Assembly (NCBI RefSeq): GCF_028858725.1
Contig: NC_084759.1
Coordinates: 94,818,362 to 94,882,361, forward strand
Direction: 5' to 3'
Source of the DNA: Colius striatus
Lineage: Eukaryota; Chordata; Aves; Coliiformes; Coliidae
DNA length: 64,000 nt
Positions 37,201-48,640 of the stretch are shown here, piece by piece. Both the position numbers and the translations under genes were made by a program. The stretch's first letter is position 1. Each line of letters starts with the position of its first letter. The notes beneath the pieces are model-generated. The model saw only the letters and a program-made list of their open reading frames with translations. It ran no database searches and was not told where the DNA came from.

Positions 37201-39104
37201 ACAGAGTGTGCTGCTTCATTGATCCAGGAGTAACTGGGTCTTCACTGAGCTTGGCTGTCTCAACCCTCCATCACATTCAGCCTTTTTAAACCAAGGGGTT
37301 TTACTGGCTTGGAGCTTTCTTGCTTAATTCCCCCTGTTAACTGCTAAAATGCAATCTTGACAGATGCCTTCTGCCAGAGATCCCTCCACCTTTTCCTTCA
37401 GGAAGTAACTCTCAGGTTTGGTGCTGAGGCAGTTTTCATTCCACTCCAGAGGGAAGATACCATGATGAACGAAGTGGTGACAAAGGTTTATTTTTGCACA
37501 TTTTCTTCTAGAGAGATGCTTTTCATCTCTTGGAGGTCTCCCTTCCCTCATCTACACCCCACAGCTCTTACTCAAGCCACAGCAATTTGAGGGAGCCGCA
37601 AGTACTCCTGTAGGGATGGTGGGAGGTGTTGAGGGGTTGAGCAGTGTAAACAGCCTCTGGTGTGCTCAGAAATAAAAGAGAGTAAGACTCATTCTTCTCT
37701 ACAAAAGGGTCTTTGTGGTGTATGAGGGAAGGGAGTAGTGGGTTTTGTTGTTCTTTTTTTCCCTACCATTGGAGTGTCACCACTATGAGGAACAGCTAAC
37801 CCATGTAAGTACACCTCCAGGGAAATGTTTGCATGGATAAATATCCAGGTTAAAGACGACTCAAAGCAATAGTAGCCATCAGAAACAGAAAGCATATATA
37901 CTGTCTAGGATCCTCAGATCTTCACTGAAGTTAGAGCAAATGTAAAGTTTTACATTTGCTGAGAACTGTTCATTTATAAGCAATGTTTCAAAATGCTTTG
38001 GGAGGGGTGGTTAAGCTGCCTTCAAGCGCTTTTCCTTCCTCCACTGACAGAAGAAAGTGTAGGTCATACCCATCTGACTCCGCAGAGACTTTTATGGTGT
38101 TGATCTGTCTCCTAGAGTCCTGCTTTTGTCCATTCTTCAACTTCAGAACCCTGACTGTGACATCTTGCCTGCCATCCTAAACCCACACCCTCTATGAAGA
38201 TATTTCTTAGAGGAGTAATCTCTCCACCTCCCACAAAATATTTATGGCATGAGAAAGAGCGGGCAAGCATCAGATGACAGTGAAGAGAGGGCCAAGGCTC
38301 AGCAAGTGAGGGCCAACTCCAGCAGTAGCTGCTTGGCACCAAGGACCATAACTGATGGGGCTGTGGTTCAGGTCACTGTTACACCTAATGGAAGATGAGT
38401 TTGGGCAATGCCAGCAGTACACCTGCACTGCTGGGAAACCCACATTTTGGAAAGCATCCTACACTGGACTCATTGTTTCTGCTTGGGAGATCTGTCATCT
38501 GTACTTAGTATAATGGATGGAGAAACAGCAATGCATCTGAGAGCAGGATGTAGCCCAGGCAGCTGCCAGCCTTGGGAAATTCCCTTGAAATCACTGGCCA
38601 GTGAAAAAGTTGATGAACTGTTCAGCTTTGCCCCAGGCCATTTGTAAAATGGGCAGTTCATTGCTTGCTTCTCCCAAGAGAGGTAGGAGGGGTGACCCTC
38701 AGCATGCACTGAAAACTCCTGTCGGTTGCAGCAAACCTGGGTAAACCAGGATGCTGATTTTGGGCTGTGGAACCCCACAAGGGAACTGATAGTGATTTGC
38801 AGCCTGTCAGCAGTCACCTGGGGAGGGCAGTGGGGAGCAGAAACACACCCTGGTTATGGTTAAACCAGAGTTTAGAGGACAGTGAAATGTAACCATCTGT
38901 CATGGAACAGGCCAATGGCACAGATGTTTCTTCCCAGTCCTGTATACTCCGGCTCTAAACTGCTCCCAGTATGGACTTCAGCAGAGTTACACAGGGCTTG
39001 TGCAGTGCTGGATGAGACCTTTAGGCTTGTTGAGATTTCAGGAGGAGATTTTTCCTAGGGAACAAGAGTGTTCCTCTTCCCTCCCTTAACCTCTCCTGTT
39101 ATTC
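34233..39104. other. Non-coding stretch
   Basis: I see no gene here. The part at about 34770-35500 is GC-richer than its surroundings and contains several overlapping open frames, but none has a family feature and splice context is absent. No repeat family was recognised. Confidence 0.45.
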
Positions 39105-39275
39105 ATCTCTGGCAACAGGCTACCCAGGGAGGGTTTGGAGTCTCCTTTTCTAGAGGTTTTCAAACCCACTTGGACACATTCCTGTGTGACCAGATCGAAG
39201 TGAATCTGCTTTAGCAGGAGTTTGGACTGGATGATCTCTAGAGGTCTCTTCCACCCCCTACCATTCTATGATTTC
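39105..39275 (+). mobile_element. CR1 LINE 3'-end fragment, plus strand
   Basis: It has the 'ggcaacaggctacccaggga', 'gggtttggagtctcctt', 'gtttggactggatgatctct' and 'accattctatgatttcc' blocks, that is the 3' UTR of the same CR1 subfamily as at 10293-10922. Confidence 0.85.
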
Positions 39276-41921
39276 CATTCGATGAGGTTACAGAGATGGA
39301 TATGCTCAGCCCTCTGCAGGCTTCCAGCCCAGATCACATGCAAGCAACCCAGAAGTGGGCAACACCTTGCAACCTTTAGAAATACTCCCAAAGACTATAG
39401 GGAGGATATCCAGTCTTGAAATGTCTGTTCATCAGCAGCTGAAATGTCTTCAGCACCTCTGATAATTATTCTGAGCAATGATTGGTTGTCTTTCTGGGGG
39501 AAAAAAAACCCAATTTTGAGAAATCCAGTAAAATTCTTCTTTGTTTTGTCTTAAAGTTATTGCAATGACTTGCAGGCAGTTTTACATTTTACAGTGTTGA
39601 CACGTTCTACACACTTAGGAGGCGTAATCTCAGATAAAGGTTTAAACCTCTTTTTCTCTTCCTTTCCTTTCTAAAGGATCTGAAAGCAGCTGTGAAATGT
39701 GAATAGATTTTAACTATTAAGCCCAAGCTGCCAAGATGTTATTTCCTGTAGCTTTGACTCATGCGACTGAAGAAATAAATTGGATCAAAATATTGTTTTG
39801 TACTGGTGATTTTTGTCTCACTCTGCCACCCCCAGGCTCGGCTCTATTTAAAACCAAAATACCAAAGCATGCTCTCTTGTGTGCTCATTTTTCCCACTGT
39901 CAAGGCACTTCATCACAGGAACTGCTTGCCTGGAGCAGGGTGAGTCTGAGCTCAGAGGAGCCTGACCTTGGCTCCCAGTGGTCACCCACTCACCAGAGGA
40001 AGCAGTTGGATGTCATCTGGTGTGGGCTGGTGCCACTCATGTCCCCCAGGGTTGTATGGCAGGGATAACAGGGCTTTCATGACAGAATTTATCATCCTGA
40101 GCTGAGCGTCCGACTTTCAGTGAGACCCAGACCCAAATCTACGACTGCACAGATGGGAGGTCAAGCAAAATGGTTGAGGCTAAAAATCAGCACATGCATT
40201 AGCAGCTAATTGATGTGAGTGTCTTTGATTACGTTCCTGTTTGCATTAATTGTCTATTTCATCTGGCTGCCAAAAGCACCTGCACACGCTGAGTAAATAA
40301 CTACTCTTTATAGGAAGAATGTCAGGTCATAAGATCAGTGTCCTCTTCTTGCTTCCTCTGTCTCAGTGTCTCCATTTACAGCATTTTCGCCATAGCAAGG
40401 CACAGAGAATTCAAATAAGCCTCCAGATACATCTCATCTACTGCAGTGTCATTACCAGCAGCTGAAGGCTGTATGCACAGCTAAACTCCCTCCTCTTGCA
40501 GAGGTCCTGAATGACATCGATGCATCACTAACGTGGCCCTCATGGAGGAGTGTAATTGCTGCCTAGGCCTTTTGGTGGCTTTCTGCCCAAGGGTTCATTT
40601 CATTCTTGATGTATTATAATAATTATAATGCAGCACCTCTTAAAAAACCCCAAAGCAACAAAAGCTGGAGAAGCTTTTGCTAACATGCTGGCCTGCTCTC
40701 ACAGATTTATAACTGTAGAAAGCACTGACAGTCATCTTATGTGATTATGAGATTGCTGTCACAGAAGTCACCTTGAATAACAGTACCTCATTCAGATGTG
40801 CTAAGGGCAAAGCCAGAGGGAGACTGTTGTCTTAATTTTCTAGAGACATTTAAATTAGGTGTTGCAGTGAGATGGCCAGTCATGTTAACTGGCTGCTGAG
40901 GTTTGGGACTGCAGTGCTGATAGGACCACTTTTATTAACTGATTTCCATTGGAAAGGGTAAAAGAACCCTTCAGCTTCTTGTATAAGGCTGTCAATGCAG
41001 AGCGCCATGGCTAGGAGTCTTCGGATATCCAGGTGCTTCTTGGTGCTACCATCTCCTGTGCTGTTCCTGACCTGTAGTGGTGACAGTGAGAGTTCTCGTC
41101 AGCAGACACTGCAACACCAGTTACATAGAGATTTAGTTTGTAGGGGAAAGCAATGACCTGCATGGGGAAAGACTGCTAGCCTTCAGGAGGGAGGATGGAT
41201 GGAGGTGCTTTTCCTTTCCACTGCTGGATAGGCAGTTACTACAGGCTTGCCCTGTGTCTACTCCTTGGGCAAATGCCCATTGGGAAGTTGTGTTGAGTTA
41301 CTGTGGGATATATTTCTGTCAGAGGTTTGGCTGCTTGGTTTTGCATGGTGTATATCTTTCTGAGAGCTGCAGAAGAAAGGTGAGACTCTTTAACAGGGGT
41401 AGACAGGAGCCGCTGGGTTCAGGTAGTGAGTGATTTCCACTCACTGAATACCAGACATAGGAGGGATTTTTTTTAAAATTCAATCCTTAAACTGAAAGTA
41501 GAGAGGAGAAAGAGAACCCATGATCACAATCTTGAAAGCCAGGGCAATTGCTGCAGAGTCAGAGTGAGATACTCTTCATGCCTGTGAGGGCTCAGGGGAG
41601 AAGTCATGGGCTTGAAATAGCAGCAAGGGAGGTCTGGGTGAGGCATGTGAGTGAGTGGCCAATAGCAGGGGTAGCTGCACACCATGATGGAACTTCTGTG
41701 AAGACTGAGGGGGTTTTATAAGGTACACATTTATGGGGGATGGACACAGCCTAGCTAGTCTGGCTTGGAAATAGGAGTTGAGGAAGCCCCTCCAGGCTCA
41801 TCCAGCTACTCTGCCTCTGCACTGGACCTGAGGTAGCTTTCTCACTGAGGAGAGGAATCAGCAAAAAGAGATAAAAAGAACTATATCTAATGGCATGCCA
41901 CTTTTTTTTTTTCTTTTCTAG
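39276..41921. other. Non-coding stretch upstream of the KCNE1 coding exon (probable intron)
   Basis: I see no gene or repeat here. In other vertebrates the KCNE1 coding exon is preceded by non-coding exons and long introns, so this is probably intron. Its 3' end is a polypyrimidine tract and AG at 41920-41921. A run 'taataattataat' lies near 40617. Confidence 0.5.
41901..41921 (+). promoter_or_regulatory. KCNE1: Splice acceptor of the KCNE1 coding exon
   Basis: An almost pure pyrimidine tract (cttttttttttttcttttct) is followed by AG at 41920-41921, which places the exon start at 41922, 56 bases before the ATG. This is a near-ideal 3' splice site. Confidence 0.75.
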
Positions 41922-41960
41922 CTAAACTATAATTAAGGAAGAAAGAAGTGTGAAGGACAG

Positions 41961-41976
41961 AAAAAAAAAAAAAAAA
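41961..41976 (+). repeat. A16 tract in the KCNE1 5' UTR
   Basis: Sixteen consecutive A residues end two bases before the ATG at 41978. The start codon context is therefore A at -3 and G at -1. Confidence 0.95.
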
Positions 41977-41977
41977 G

Positions 41978-42358
41978 ATGTTCTTGCTGCCTAACAACAC
42001 AGCCTTGAATTCTCTCTTCTCTAATCTGCTTCAAGACTCCCTGGAGCAGTCAAATAGCTCTGCACCTTCCCAGGTCAAAGGTGCCAGCAACAACCTGGAA
42101 ATCATCTATGTGCTGGTGATAATCGGCCTCTTTGGTTTCTTCACAGTGGGAGCCATGCTGACCAATATCCGTTACAGGAGGCTGGAAGACTCACACAACC
42201 CCTACAACACCTACATTGCCACAGACATTTGGCACAGGAAGGACAAGCAGTATTTTCAAGCCAAGCTCATAGAAAATTACAAGCTTTGCTGTGTCTTTGA
42301 AAACCAGCTGGCTGTGGAGCAGCCAGGCACTCAGATTCCCGAGGTGAAGTCTCCCTAG
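41978..42358 (+). CDS. KCNE1: KCNE1 (minK), potassium channel beta subunit
   Basis: It encodes 126 residues (human KCNE1 has 129) in a single coding exon, as in other vertebrates. The protein is a single-span type I membrane subunit that slows activation of KCNQ1, giving the cardiac IKs current and inner-ear potassium secretion. Visible features are two N-glycosylation sequons in the extracellular N-terminus (N6 and N26, close to the human sites), a transmembrane segment at about residues 43-64 with GLFGFF and the activation triplet F55-T56-V57 (human F57-T58-L59), a basic juxtamembrane RYRRLE, and a cytosolic tail ending in EVKSP. The start is supported by the acceptor 56 bases upstream and an A at -3. 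Oddities: the residue aligned with human Asp76 is Asn74, human Ser102 (the PKC site) is Asn100, and an uninterrupted run of 16 A precedes the start. Identity is very likely; expression data would confirm it. Confidence 0.93.
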   Translation: MFLLPNNTALNSLFSNLLQDSLEQSNSSAPSQVKGASNNLEIIYVLVIIGLFGFFTVGAMLTNIRYRRLEDSHNPYNTYIATDIWHRKDKQYFQAKLIENYKLCCVFENQLAVEQPGTQIPEVKSP

Positions 42359-42958
42359 CAAAATAGGAGAAAGGACTGCACTTTGCACAGGGACACTCTG
42401 ACTGATGCCTGGTATGGACCAGGCTAGCTGCTTGCCCATCTGCAGAGCCACAGGCTGAATAACTGCAAACTGATGGTGAAGCTCTTGGGTCTGTGATGTC
42501 TCCGGTGCTGCAAAAGTGCCTGGCCACCAGTACTTTGATGCAGTTACTGTAAGGTCAAGGAGGAGCAGGGACACACAGACAGAATGTCATGGACTCATTA
42601 GGTTCACTTAGCAAAAAAACCCACAAGTGTTGGCATTTCCAGCATGAATGCTTGTAGTAGTCCATAGAATTAAACTGGATCAAACGAAAGCTAGAGGCGT
42701 TAACTGCCAAGTATGGCTTAGACAATCATATGCAAGTAGGACCACCTTCTTTGAAGACCAAAACAGCTGAAATACTGAATTTTCCCTTTTGTCCATCATA
42801 GAAGAATCATTTTATAAGTTGTACAGTGTTGTGAGTTACACGTTTCTTTCAGAACCAAGCACCTCTTTGAGATAAAACTTTAGAGAAAGATTTCCATTTC
42901 TTCTCTGAAAGCCATTTCTGTAGACTTCTGCAGACCTTGGAGGGAAATTTTTAAGTGA
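42359..42958 (+). other. KCNE1: Probable KCNE1 3' UTR
   Basis: This is non-coding sequence following the KCNE1 stop. An ATTAAA at 42669-42674 could serve as a polyadenylation signal. The true end is unknown; the solo LTR at 42964 also contains an ATTAAA (43397-43402) that could terminate longer transcripts. Confidence 0.5.
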
Positions 42959-42963
42959 TTGTC

Positions 42964-43536
42964 TGTCCTGGTTTCGGCTGGGATAGATTTCATTTTCTTC
43001 CTACTAGCTGGTACAGGAATATGTTTTGGATTTGTGTTGAAAATAATGTTGATAACACAGGGTTGGTTTGGTTATTGCTGAGAAGGGCTTGCACGGAGTC
43101 AAGGCTTTTTCTGCCTCTCACCCTGCCAGTGAGTGAGGGCTGAGGGTGCACGAGGAGCCTCGACGGTTGACCTCAACTGCCCAAAGGGATATCACACACC
43201 ATAGAATGTCATGCCTGGTATATAAACTGGGGGGAGCTGGCCAGGAGGGGAGTGTCACTGCTCAGGAGTTGGCCAGTGGGTGGTGAGAAATTGCATTGTG
43301 TATCACTTGTTTTTTAGCTTGGGTTTTACTTCTCTATGTTTAAAACCAAAATTATAAATTATTATTATTGTAGTTATATTTAATTTCATTTTAATTATTA
43401 AAGTGTTCTTATCTCTAACCGATAAGTTTTGGGTTTTTTTTTCCCTGATTCTCCTCTCCATCCCACTGGGAGGGAGGGAGGGAGCGAGCAAGTGGCTGAC
43501 TGGTGATTAGTTGCTGGTGGAGGTTTAACCCCAACA
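42964..43536 (+). mobile_element. Complete solo LTR of the 'TGTCCTGG' type, plus strand
   Basis: It starts TGTCCTGGTTTCGGCTGGGA and ends GGTTTAACCCCAACA, 573 bp long. The flanks are ttgtc (42959-42963) and ctgtc (43537-43541), a 5-bp duplication with one mismatch. A TATATAAA at 43219-43226 and an ATTAAA at 43397-43402 mark a U3-R organisation, followed by a (ATT)n-rich stretch. A run GGGAGGGAGGGAGGG at 43468-43482 has four G3 tracts. The family is the one seen widely in avian genomes and is represented here by two further damaged copies. No internal viral region is present. Confidence 0.88.
43219..43226 (+). promoter_or_regulatory. TATA box of the solo LTR
   Basis: TATATAAA followed by 'ctggggggagctggcc', in the position expected for the LTR promoter. 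It is intact in this copy. Confidence 0.6.
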
Positions 43537-45510
43537 CTGTCCCTAATTCCTAGCAGATGCCCCAGACCATTCTTGCTGGCTACTTTTGGTTTTCCTTCTC
43601 ACAGAGAGGGGTTGGTCCTTGTACAAAGATTTAGCAGCCCATGGGGTCCATGTCATGAAAGGTGTGTAATGTCTTGAGAGTGCCAATCACGTTTCCTTAT
43701 CACACAAAAGCTAAGCACTATCCCTTGCTTGGTAAGTGAATTTGCACTCTGTGAAGTGCAGTTCCACAAAGTGTCTGATATATAATTGCTGATGCAGCTC
43801 ACATCTGTAGTTAAGGCCCATGAGCAATTTCTCCGGGTCCCAAGAGCAGCCTCCTTCAGTATAGCTAATGTAGTACCCAACATGAGGTCTGTGCCATCAT
43901 GGTTTTCCTGCCTTTAACTGCCTCATTCCTTCCTTTGGCAGGTCAGATCTGCCAAGCTGCTGAGGGACAGTGTCAGTAGAACACAGCTTCTGCGGCAGCA
44001 GCTATTGTCTGTCTCTGTTAAAAGAGAGAAATAAAGTTGCCCTGGACATTGTATTACTCAATGTAACAACCTACCCAGCTTGAATCCTGTTTTCTTGTTT
44101 GGGTTCAAAGAAGCAATGGTCTGGGCAGAAGAGGGGTTTTTATTTCCTCTCTGTAGATGCATGTCCCATTTTTAGCTCCTGGAGAGGAAGAAGTGGGAAA
44201 GACTTGAAAGAAAGTTGTGCAGAGCAATCACTCCAAAAGCAAGGCCAGGGCAGATAGTTACCCAAGTATTTGGAGGGGCAAGCAATATCAATCTCAGTAC
44301 ATCCCTTTTCCATGTGTAGGTACTTCTTTAGTACTCCATTCTCATTAAAGTAATACTCCAGCCATGCCTGTGTTCCCAGAATGTTTAGGACAATTAAAAA
44401 TGCAGGGTACTTTTTATTAAAGATATGGTGCCTACCACTAAGCTGAGGACAGGACATGTGTTTTCAATATCTTGAACAGCTTGGAAAATCTTCATTAGCT
44501 TAACTATCCAAGTCAGTTTTTCCTCTAGAGGAATGTAAACCAAAGCCAAGCTTTGGAAAATTGTTGACTTCTCAGCTTGAGCATTGCTCTTTTGGGATCT
44601 CACCACGCAGTCTGTTTATTGCTTGCACTTCCCTCTCCCTGTGAGAGTGCAAATGTTCTTGCTTGCTGGTTCTCCAGAGGCAGGCTTGTGCAGCTTTGCT
44701 GACAATGTTTAAACTTGAATCAAAAATGTCCTTTAATTACATTAAAAGCTTTGAAAATTAATCTTGGCAAAAAGGCTTCCTTCTGCAGCCACCCCTCCTT
44801 CTCAGACGTTTTCACGTACTTTGGATCTAGTCACTTACTGGTCACCTTATTTTAGTATCTCCAGTGTAATTATTTGTTTACAAGAGTGTTTATCAGCATC
44901 AGTTGGCTTCCACTTCTTTTACTTTGAGCTTTGCCTTGTTATTTATTTTAAAAAAGGAGAGGGGAACTGTTGTGCCTTAGTCATCATGCCTTCCTGTGCC
45001 ACCAGGCTACAAATCACCCTTCAGTGGCAGTTGTGGACTCCCACTGTAGTCTTTCACATTCCTTTTCAGTCTTGTAGTTCATCTTTTTCTCCTGTTTTTT
45101 CACTTGCACAAAGCAATAAAATAGGAATTACAAATTGTGCTTGTGGCCTCAGTTGGCTTGAGGGGTTTTTTTCCCTCCTAAGCTGTTTCACAAGCTCACA
45201 AATAAAAAAGTGCTTGATACTACCCAACAGGCACCCACTCACCCGTCCCCTTTCTACACCTTATTAACCAAGGCCAAGCCTGGGTGCTGGGATATCTCTC
45301 TGTACGCTTAGATCTGGAGAAATATCAAAATGTCAGGAACAAATTCCTCAGCTCAGGTAAACTCCCAGGGTTTGCAATCCCCTAGGCAAGCCTCGCTCCT
45401 GCGTTCAGTGCAGTGACCCTGGCTGCAGCCTTCATGCACCCATTGTGCAGAGCTTTACACTGCAGCCCCAGCACCATCTGCCCTAGGGGAGCCTCGGGTT
45501 TGTTGTATAA

Positions 45511-45530
45511 CCCCCCCCCACCCCCACCCC
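45511..45530 (-). repeat. G-run cluster on the minus strand
   Basis: The plus strand has C9-A-C5-A-C4. The minus strand therefore has G4, G5 and G9 tracts separated by single T residues, which could fold as a G-quadruplex if the G9 run splits. Confidence 0.5.
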
Positions 45531-46108
45531 GTTCAGACAAATGCCACTGGGCTGGGCAAAAGAGGAGAAATAGATGCGGTGGAATAATCCCTCCAGTAAG
45601 GAAGAGAGGTCTTGTGCCCACCCGGAGTCCAGTGGCTCTGCACAAGGCAGCAGTTAGGTAGCTAGCCCTCATCAGATGCTCTGTTGATGCAGGTTGTTTT
45701 AAGGTTAAAAAGGATCAATCTGACCACAGGAGAGGTAGGAACACATATCAAGAGACCTTAAAGGTTCAGGTTAGCCAGGTGTCTCTGTTCACACTCCTTG
45801 GAAAAGGCATGGAAACCCCTTTTTGTATAGCTCTGGATTATGTAATAACACTTTTGGAGATGTAAAGTGTGAGCCAAGCTGCAGCCCGCATTGCCAAGCA
45901 TCTGCCAGGGCTTGCAAACACAGCTCCCACTTCCTCTGTCATTATCACTGACTCATGACACAGGACCCATCTCTGGCTTCATGGAATAGGAGAAAGAGCA
46001 TTCACTGGCCAAGGAGTGCCTAGAAATGTGTGATTAGTTCACTAGCTCATCATCTTTGTTGTAGACTAAAGGCCAGCAACTAATCTGTCATATAATTACT
46101 ATCACACA

Positions 46109-46178
46109 GAGCTCACGTTTTCCTATTTCCTGCTTGCTAGGAAGAGCTCATGTTTTCCTATTTCCTGCTTGTTATGGA
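46109..46178 (+). repeat. 35-bp tandem duplication
   Basis: Two copies of a unit beginning 'gagctca(c/t)gttttcctat' lie at 46109-46143 and 46144-46178, with only a few differences, and no flanking repeat. Confidence 0.9.
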
Positions 46179-46671
46179 GACTGAAGAATCTTTAACTCAT
46201 TAGACAAGTGCTGTGCATTCTTTTTAAAAGCCTTTTGCTCAGAAAATATAAAAGAGATGGGGAGGTTTCAGAGGTTTCTCACCTGTCAGAGGTTTATTTT
46301 TCTCTGGTCCCTAATATCTAGGGGATATCATCCAAAGTCTCTGGCTTCATGAGCTGTGCCTTACTCTAGTTGGTAGCCTTGTTGCTGCTCGGCCTAACGA
46401 GCATGCCTCCAGGTATTGCTCTCTGGCTATTTATGGGGTGTATACTAGAAATGAAATTACACAGAAATGGCATTTTCAATTCAAGCCCTACATGGTTAAC
46501 TGTGACGTGATGGTAACACACAAAGGTCTCAAGCAAAACCAAAGCCCAACAGAGTAGGTTCTCTCCTATATGTGTTTGGAGCGGTTCTGTTTTGAACAGT
46601 TGCAGGCTAACATGGAAGCTGTGTGATACAAAGTCACACAAAATATTTATGAATAGCTGTGGCACAGCTAT

Positions 46672-46730
46672 TCAGGGGTTAGACTAGATGATCTCTAGAG
46701 ATCCCTTCTGACACCTACCATTCTGTGAAA
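46672..46730 (+). mobile_element. CR1 LINE terminal fragment, plus strand
   Basis: The sequence 'ggggttagactagatgatct', 'ctagagatcccttctgacac' and 'ctaccattctgtg' is the end of the CR1 3' UTR. The fragment is about 60 bp. Confidence 0.75.
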
Positions 46731-48196
46731 GAGCATAAATACACACAAGATTCTGAGTTGTCTCTCTTGAAGGGGACAGTCAGTCCTCATACCTTGGGGG
46801 AAGAAGCTTCAGGGCAGTTTTTCACTAGGTTATGTGGCCTCCAACTCACAGGAAAATGAGGTCTCCGTCCATTTCTTGCCTTCCCTAAAAATCGATCTGA
46901 TTGCTGCAGCCCTCCAAACCTGAAGCATGTCTCCTCGGGCCATGCCTGCAAAGCTGTTGCAGGAATGTCATCTGTAATGCTTCTACTGGAGAAGACTTCC
47001 CCAGACATGCATGGAGCAAGGGTGCAGCATGCTGCAGGGCTCAACTACCCTTCTCTGACAGCACACAGTCATTTTGCAGAGTGGGAGTATTTTTACCTGA
47101 AGATACATCTGAGTGTATGGGTGGCCAAAACTCATCTTTAAGATGGCCAGGTGCCAGCTTTAGCATGGATGCAGTGCCAAGATTTAGCTTAATATGCCCC
47201 AATATGTGGTTTACAGGCAGCACAGGACCCGGGGAAGCAAATCTGTGCTGATGAGTAGGGTCTCTATAGCCCGACATGCACAGCCTTCCTTTAGGGAGTT
47301 CAAACTGAGAGCTTATCCTTTGCCTTCACTTCAAAACTTTCCCTCCCCTCTCTCCAGACTGGATAGCTTCAGGCCCTGGTTCTTATTTCCCATCTCATGA
47401 AGAACTTAAATCTGCAAGAGCTGGCTTTTCATTACACCTAGTAGAAATCCTGAGACCTGCAGGTACGAAAGATCAAAACCCTAACACTGAGTTGTCCGTC
47501 TGAAAAACACTACACAGTCAAAAGCAGCTTGAGTGTACAAGTCTGAAGCGAGTTCCTCCTCACTTTATAGTTATCAGTATTATCTTTATTTGCAGTTGGT
47601 TGGCTCAGACCTGTTACACCGGGAAGCGTACACAAAGACAAGCAGAAGGAAGCCGATAAAAATAGAAGATATGTGCAATCAGAAGCAAGCAGAACATTCT
47701 TTTGCAGCTGATAACTGGAATTATCTTATATAATATTTCTATGGCATCCTGTTTTATTTTTACACGTTATCACTGTGCCAAACTCACTCTCTAATCTCCT
47801 TATCCAGCTGGAGCCATCAGCTACACATGTGAAACCTCCATGAAGACTTTGTCAAGAAATTGCTCAAGAGATCAGCATAAATGTGATTGCTTGGCAGAGG
47901 AGGTTATGAAAGGTCACGCTGCACTTCACCAGTGAGGTGGGCAGGAGGCTGCTCCCCGAGACCAGAGCTGTACAGGCAGCTGGTTGCCTGGACATGTTCA
48001 AGGAGATACATGGTCCCGGTCAATTGCCTTCAAACGACAAGAAGCAAAGACCTATACCATGCTCAAATAGGCAAGCAAAGCATTTAATTTTTGGTAGATT
48101 TAGGGCAGGGCTTTCAAGGATAGTTTTTCTAAAACCAGCTTTCAACTGCACCCATGAACGTCCTTCAGATCAAAGGAAAAAGAAGACCATAGAACC
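46731..48196. other. Non-coding stretch
   Basis: I see no gene or repeat family here. Confidence 0.5.
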
Positions 48197-48640
48197 CTAA
48201 AATCATAGAACGGAAGGTGTTAGAAGGGACCTTTAGAGATCATCCAGTTCAACTCCCCTGCTAAAGCAGGTCCATCTTGATCAGGTCACACAGGAATAGG
48301 TCCAGGTGGATTCTGAAACCTCTAGAGAGGGAGACTCCACACCCTTCCCTGGGCAGCCTGTGCCAGGACTCTCTCATCCTCACAGGAAAGAAGCTTTTCC
48401 TTGTGTTTAAGTGGAACCTAAGTGTTTCAGCTTTTGTCTGTTACCCCTAGTCCTGTTACTGAACACTACAGAAAATGTGTTGCCACAATCTCTTGACATC
48501 CACCCTTTAGATACTTAGAAGTGTTGTCGAAATCACTCCTCAGTCTTCTTTTCTCCAGGCTGAACAGCCCCAGGTCTCACAGCCTTTTCTCATAAGAAAG
48601 ATACTCCAGTCCTCTGATCATCTTTGTAGCCCTAAGATGT
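48197..48640 (-). mobile_element. CR1 LINE, 5'-truncated, minus strand
   Basis: The reversed CR1 shows 'aaaatcatagaacggaagg', 'gggacctttagagatcatcc', 'gtcacacaggaataggtcc', 'ccctgggcagcctgtgcca', 'ctccaggctgaacagcccca' and 'gatcatctttgtagccct'. About 445 bp remains, with many indels. Confidence 0.88.

Larger units (their letters stand above)
43542..46671. other. Non-coding stretch
   Basis: I see no gene here. The 167-codon plus frame at 44764-45267 has no family feature. A C-run 'ccccccccca cccccacccc' (45511-45530) and a 35-bp tandem duplication (46109-46178) lie here. Confidence 0.5.

Noticed and set aside
44764..45267. A 167-codon plus-strand open frame
   Set aside because: It starts from a non-ATG codon and shows low-complexity Ser/Phe-rich composition, no family motif, and no splice or promoter context. 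Such frames are expected by chance in 64 kb.
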